A stretch of DNA of 35,531 bases. Source: Bacillota bacterium (lineage in GTDB: Bacteria; Bacillota; Bacilli; Paenibacillales; Paenibacillaceae). Location of the stretch: NCBI GenBank assembly GCA_023391635.1, contig JAEWAQ010000068.1:1-35531 (forward strand). Reading direction: 5' to 3'. The notes beneath the pieces are model-generated. The model saw nothing but the letters and a program-made list of their open reading frames with translations. It did no database searches and had not been told where the DNA came from. The position numbers were made by a program, and so were the translations under genes. How positions within the stretch are numbered: the first letter of the stretch is position 1; every line of letters starts with the position of its first letter. This document shows, piece after piece, positions 33,682-35,531 of the stretch.

Positions 33682-33695
33682 CTTGCGGTTTTCGC

Positions 33696-34088
33696 CTATT
33701 CCCACTTGCGGATCGGACCATCGTCCAGGCAACCTGGGCGAATCAAGCCTTTGATAAAGTTGGCGCTGATCGGCAGGCTGACCAGATGGGCGAGCCAGTG
33801 TTCATGTTCCGTCTTGGGGATTCGCTGGACGAAACTCTCGACGGCGGTATGAATCAAGCGATCTTCTTCACCGCTGATGCCGAAGTCCAGGCTCCAGCCG
33901 CCTTTCTTGCTCAACCTTCCCGAAGTATCGGTGCGAATGATGACGAAGTTGTCGTTTTCGCGATACTTGTTCAAGATGTCGGACTGGAAGAACAATTGAA
34001 TCTTGTTGACCTTCTCGCCTTGAAAAATGTCCGTAAACAGCGTCTTGGCGATCGTAACTTCCTGGATGCGTTGAACGGGTGTTTCCAT
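33696..34088 (-). CDS. Small protein of unknown function downstream of rhodanese
   Basis: A 130-aa soluble protein that I do not assign to a family. It starts METPVQRIQEVTIAKTLFTD and contains KIQLFFQSDILNKYREN, DNFVIIRTDTSG and a C-terminal CLDDGPIRKWE. No transmembrane segment or signal peptide is seen. The frame is open further upstream, through the end of the rhodanese gene, but the ATG at 34088 has AAAGGGAG about 12 bases upstream and begins 17 bp after the rhodanese stop. The two are thus likely one operon ending at the terminator at 33644-33681. Confidence 0.75.
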   Translation of the reverse strand: METPVQRIQEVTIAKTLFTDIFQGEKVNKIQLFFQSDILNKYRENDNFVIIRTDTSGRLSKKGGWSLDFGISGEEDRLIHTAVESFVQRIPKTEHEHWLAHLVSLPISANFIKGLIRPGCLDDGPIRKWE

Positions 34089-34105
34089 CTTGGCCGCGGC
34101 TCCCT

Positions 34106-34945
34106 TTAACGCTCGATCGGCACGCCGACCATGCTGCCCCATTCGGTCCAGGAACCGTCGTAGTTGCGGACGTTCTTGAAGCCGAGCAATTCCTGCAGGA
34201 CGAACCAGGTATGCGCCGAGCGTTCGCCGATCCGGCAATAGGTGATGACATCCTTGTCCGGGGTGACGCCAACACCGCCATACAGCTGCCGCAGCTCGTC
34301 CTCGGACTTGAACGTGCCGTCTTCGTTAACAGCCTTCGCCCACGGCACGTTCTTGGCGCCCGGGATATGGCCGCCGCGCTGCGCGGTCTCCGTCATGCCC
34401 GGAGGCGCGATCACTTCGCCCGAAAATTCCTGCGGGCTGCGAACGTCGACAAGCACGGCCGATCCGTTCTTGAGCGAGCCGTATACGTCGATCTGGTTGG
34501 CGCGAATCGACAAGTCCGCTTCCTTGGCTTGATAGGCAACGACGTTCACGGAAGGCACTTCCGTAACGAATTTGCGGCCTTCGAGCTCCCATTTCTTGCG
34601 CCCGCCGTTCATCAGCTTGACATTGTTGTGTCCGAAGATTTTCAACTGCCAGTATGCATAGGCGGCAAACCAGTTATTGTTGTCGCCGTACAGCACGATC
34701 GTCGTATCCGGCGTAATGCCCGATTGTCCGAGCAGTTCCTGTACTTGCTCCCGACTGAGAATATCCCTTCTGACCTGGTCGTTCAATTGGGTTGTCCAGT
34801 TCCAGGCAATGGCGCCTTCGACGTGGCCGGATTCATAGGCGCTCGTATCCACATCGACTTCGACGAGACGAATGCCCGCGTCCTGTCTGTGTTGCTCGAC
34901 CCAATCCGTCGTTACGAGAATATCGTTCCTTGCTTCGCTTGCCAT
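34106..34945 (-). CDS. Thiosulfate sulfurtransferase with two rhodanese domains
   Basis: A 279-aa two-domain rhodanese. The N-terminal domain (about 8-130) has VEVDVDTSAYESGHVEGAI and an inactive loop, GDNNNW, in place of the catalytic Cys. The C-terminal domain (about 150-275) carries the active-site loop C237-R-I-G-E-R-S, identical to that of thiosulfate sulfurtransferases rather than mercaptopyruvate enzymes. It moves a sulfane sulfur to an acceptor such as cyanide or a thiol, in the cytoplasm. The start codon at 34945 (- strand) follows AGGAGGAATTATCA. There is no evident tie to the sulfatases besides sulfur chemistry; sulfate release does not yield a rhodanese substrate. Confidence 0.93.
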   Translation of the reverse strand: MASEARNDILVTTDWVEQHRQDAGIRLVEVDVDTSAYESGHVEGAIAWNWTTQLNDQVRRDILSREQVQELLGQSGITPDTTIVLYGDNNNWFAAYAYWQLKIFGHNNVKLMNGGRKKWELEGRKFVTEVPSVNVVAYQAKEADLSIRANQIDVYGSLKNGSAVLVDVRSPQEFSGEVIAPPGMTETAQRGGHIPGAKNVPWAKAVNEDGTFKSEDELRQLYGGVGVTPDKDVITYCRIGERSAHTWFVLQELLGFKNVRNYDGSWTEWGSMVGVPIER

Positions 34946-35005
34946 TGATAATTCCTCCTCATCATCGTAGTGGTGTAATAAATCCGAGTTATCCGATCTA
35001 CTTTA

Positions 35006-35034
35006 ATAATAGTCCTGTGTGCCAAAAACAGCAA
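35006..35034 (-). promoter_or_regulatory. Sigma-A promoter for the rhodanese operon
   Basis: On the - strand TTGCTG (35029-35034) and TATTAT (35006-35011) are separated by exactly 17 bases. The start point would be near 34999, giving a leader of about 54 bases that contains the AGGAGG ribosome binding site. Confidence 0.6.
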
Positions 35035-35420
35035 GGGCTTTTTTTCTCGATTCCAATGCGAGGCCTCGCGCGCAAGGAGACTTGTTCAATATAAGACTTT
35101 ATAAATTTCACCTATTATCGTTAAGCTGATATTTCTCGAATAAACGGCACCGTCCTAAAGGATGGAGAAGTCGTTTATTCTTAACATGCCTGCGAAAGTA
35201 TAAAATTAGCTATGTCGCTGTTATACCCCAGAATGTATAAGATGGAGGGCCAGGGCGGAGGGAGGTGTTCTTTTGTAGCTAATAGCCGAGACTGATTCTC
35301 CAATCTGGCGGCGACTGATAGGCCGTGGAGGATTTGTGCGAAATTCCCTACAAAATGATTTCCCCAAGCTGCATCCGGCAACCAGCTATACGAGAAATCA
35401 TACAAATAGGGTCGTAAGGA
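35035..35420. other. Non-coding stretch with a large hairpin
   Basis: No supported gene lies here. The one open frame (- strand, 35181-35405, 74 codons) lacks a ribosome binding site and any family resemblance. The notable structure is at 35138-35180: GAATAAACG and CGTTTATTC flank an inner CCGTCCT-AA-AGGATGG hairpin. It lacks a T-run on either strand strong enough to call a terminator. Confidence 0.5.
35138..35180. repeat. Two-tier inverted repeat
   Basis: The outer arms GAATAAACG (35138-35146) and CGTTTATTC (35172-35180) are perfect complements. Near the centre CCGTCCT and AGGATGG pair with one mismatch around an AA loop. The 43-base element could be a small mobile-type palindrome, a processed hairpin or a weak terminator. 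Confidence 0.6.
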
Positions 35421-35531
35421 CCGCTAATCCCGCCCCCGTCCTGCCAATCCGCTGAAAAAGTGTCGCAGAGCCGCTAATCCCGCCCCCGGACCGCCAATCC
35501 GCCGAAAAAGTGTCGCAGAGCCGCCAATCCC
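35421..35531. repeat. 50-bp intergenic tandem repeat at the right edge
   Basis: Units start at 35421 and 35471 with an exact 50-bp period, and a third begins at 35521 and is cut by the window end. The two full units differ at only a few bases. Each unit holds an internal near-duplicate, CCGCTAATCC and CCGCCAATCC, 20 bases apart. It is unrelated in sequence to the 51-bp array at the left edge. No unique spacers are present, so it is not a CRISPR. Confidence 0.9.

Noticed and set aside
34106..34945. Functional link of the rhodanese to the sulfatases
   Set aside because: Opposite strand, its own promoter and terminator, and sulfate release does not produce a rhodanese substrate; only the shared word 'sulfur' connects them.
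35181..35405. 74-codon frame on the - strand in the right intergenic region
   Set aside because: No ribosome binding site, no similarity that I recognise, and no promoter; treated as non-coding.

Overview
The window reads as a chromosomal segment of a high-GC Firmicute of the Paenibacillaceae type (Paenibacillus/Cohnella-like). The reasons are strong GGAGG-type ribosome binding sites, frequent TTG starts, two LplB/YtcP-type sugar ABC importers encoded without an ATPase, a membrane-bound AraC-type regulator, a YesM/YesN-type two-component system, and cytoplasmic sugar-modifying enzymes. Almost everything is on the + strand; only the last two genes are on the - strand. No rRNA, tRNA, transposase, phage gene or CRISPR array was seen.

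Region 1 (1-341) is non-coding and starts with a 51-bp tandem repeat. Region 2 (342-20568) looks like a catabolic locus for a sulfated glycan: a sulfohydrolase-like sulfatase; a lipoprotein solute-binding protein with two permeases; a one-protein membrane sensor/AraC regulator; a translationally coupled MoxR - DUF58 - DUF4129 set; two more sulfatases; a possible 30-codon mini-ORF; a beta-propeller protein with clustered histidines; a GH38 alpha-mannosidase; and a TIM-barrel sugar isomerase/epimerase. All three sulfatases carry the Cys form of the sulfatase signature, and none of the enzymes has a signal peptide. The simplest model is that a sulfated, mannose-containing oligosaccharide is imported intact and desulfated and hydrolysed in the cytoplasm.

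Region 3 (20569-32014) is a second sugar locus. After a structured terminator-like element come a lipoprotein binding protein, two permeases, two tandem Gfo/Idh/MocA oxidoreductases, two tandem ThuA-like proteins, an Fsr-type MFS transporter, and a YesM/YesN-like kinase/regulator pair. The Gfo/Idh/MocA plus ThuA combination recalls the ThuA/ThuB (keto-sugar) type of disaccharide metabolism, here with both enzymes duplicated.

Region 4 (32015-33690) is a MerR-family regulator followed by two AHSA1/SRPBCC proteins. They are driven by a textbook MerR-type promoter (19-bp spacer with a perfect palindrome) and end at a bidirectional terminator. Region 5 (- strand, 33696-35034) holds a two-domain rhodanese with a promoter and a small unknown gene downstream. 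The window ends in about 500 bp of non-coding DNA with a large hairpin and a second, unrelated 50-bp tandem repeat.

Functions are assigned from motifs and family recall only; no database search was run. Substrates for both loci are inferences.
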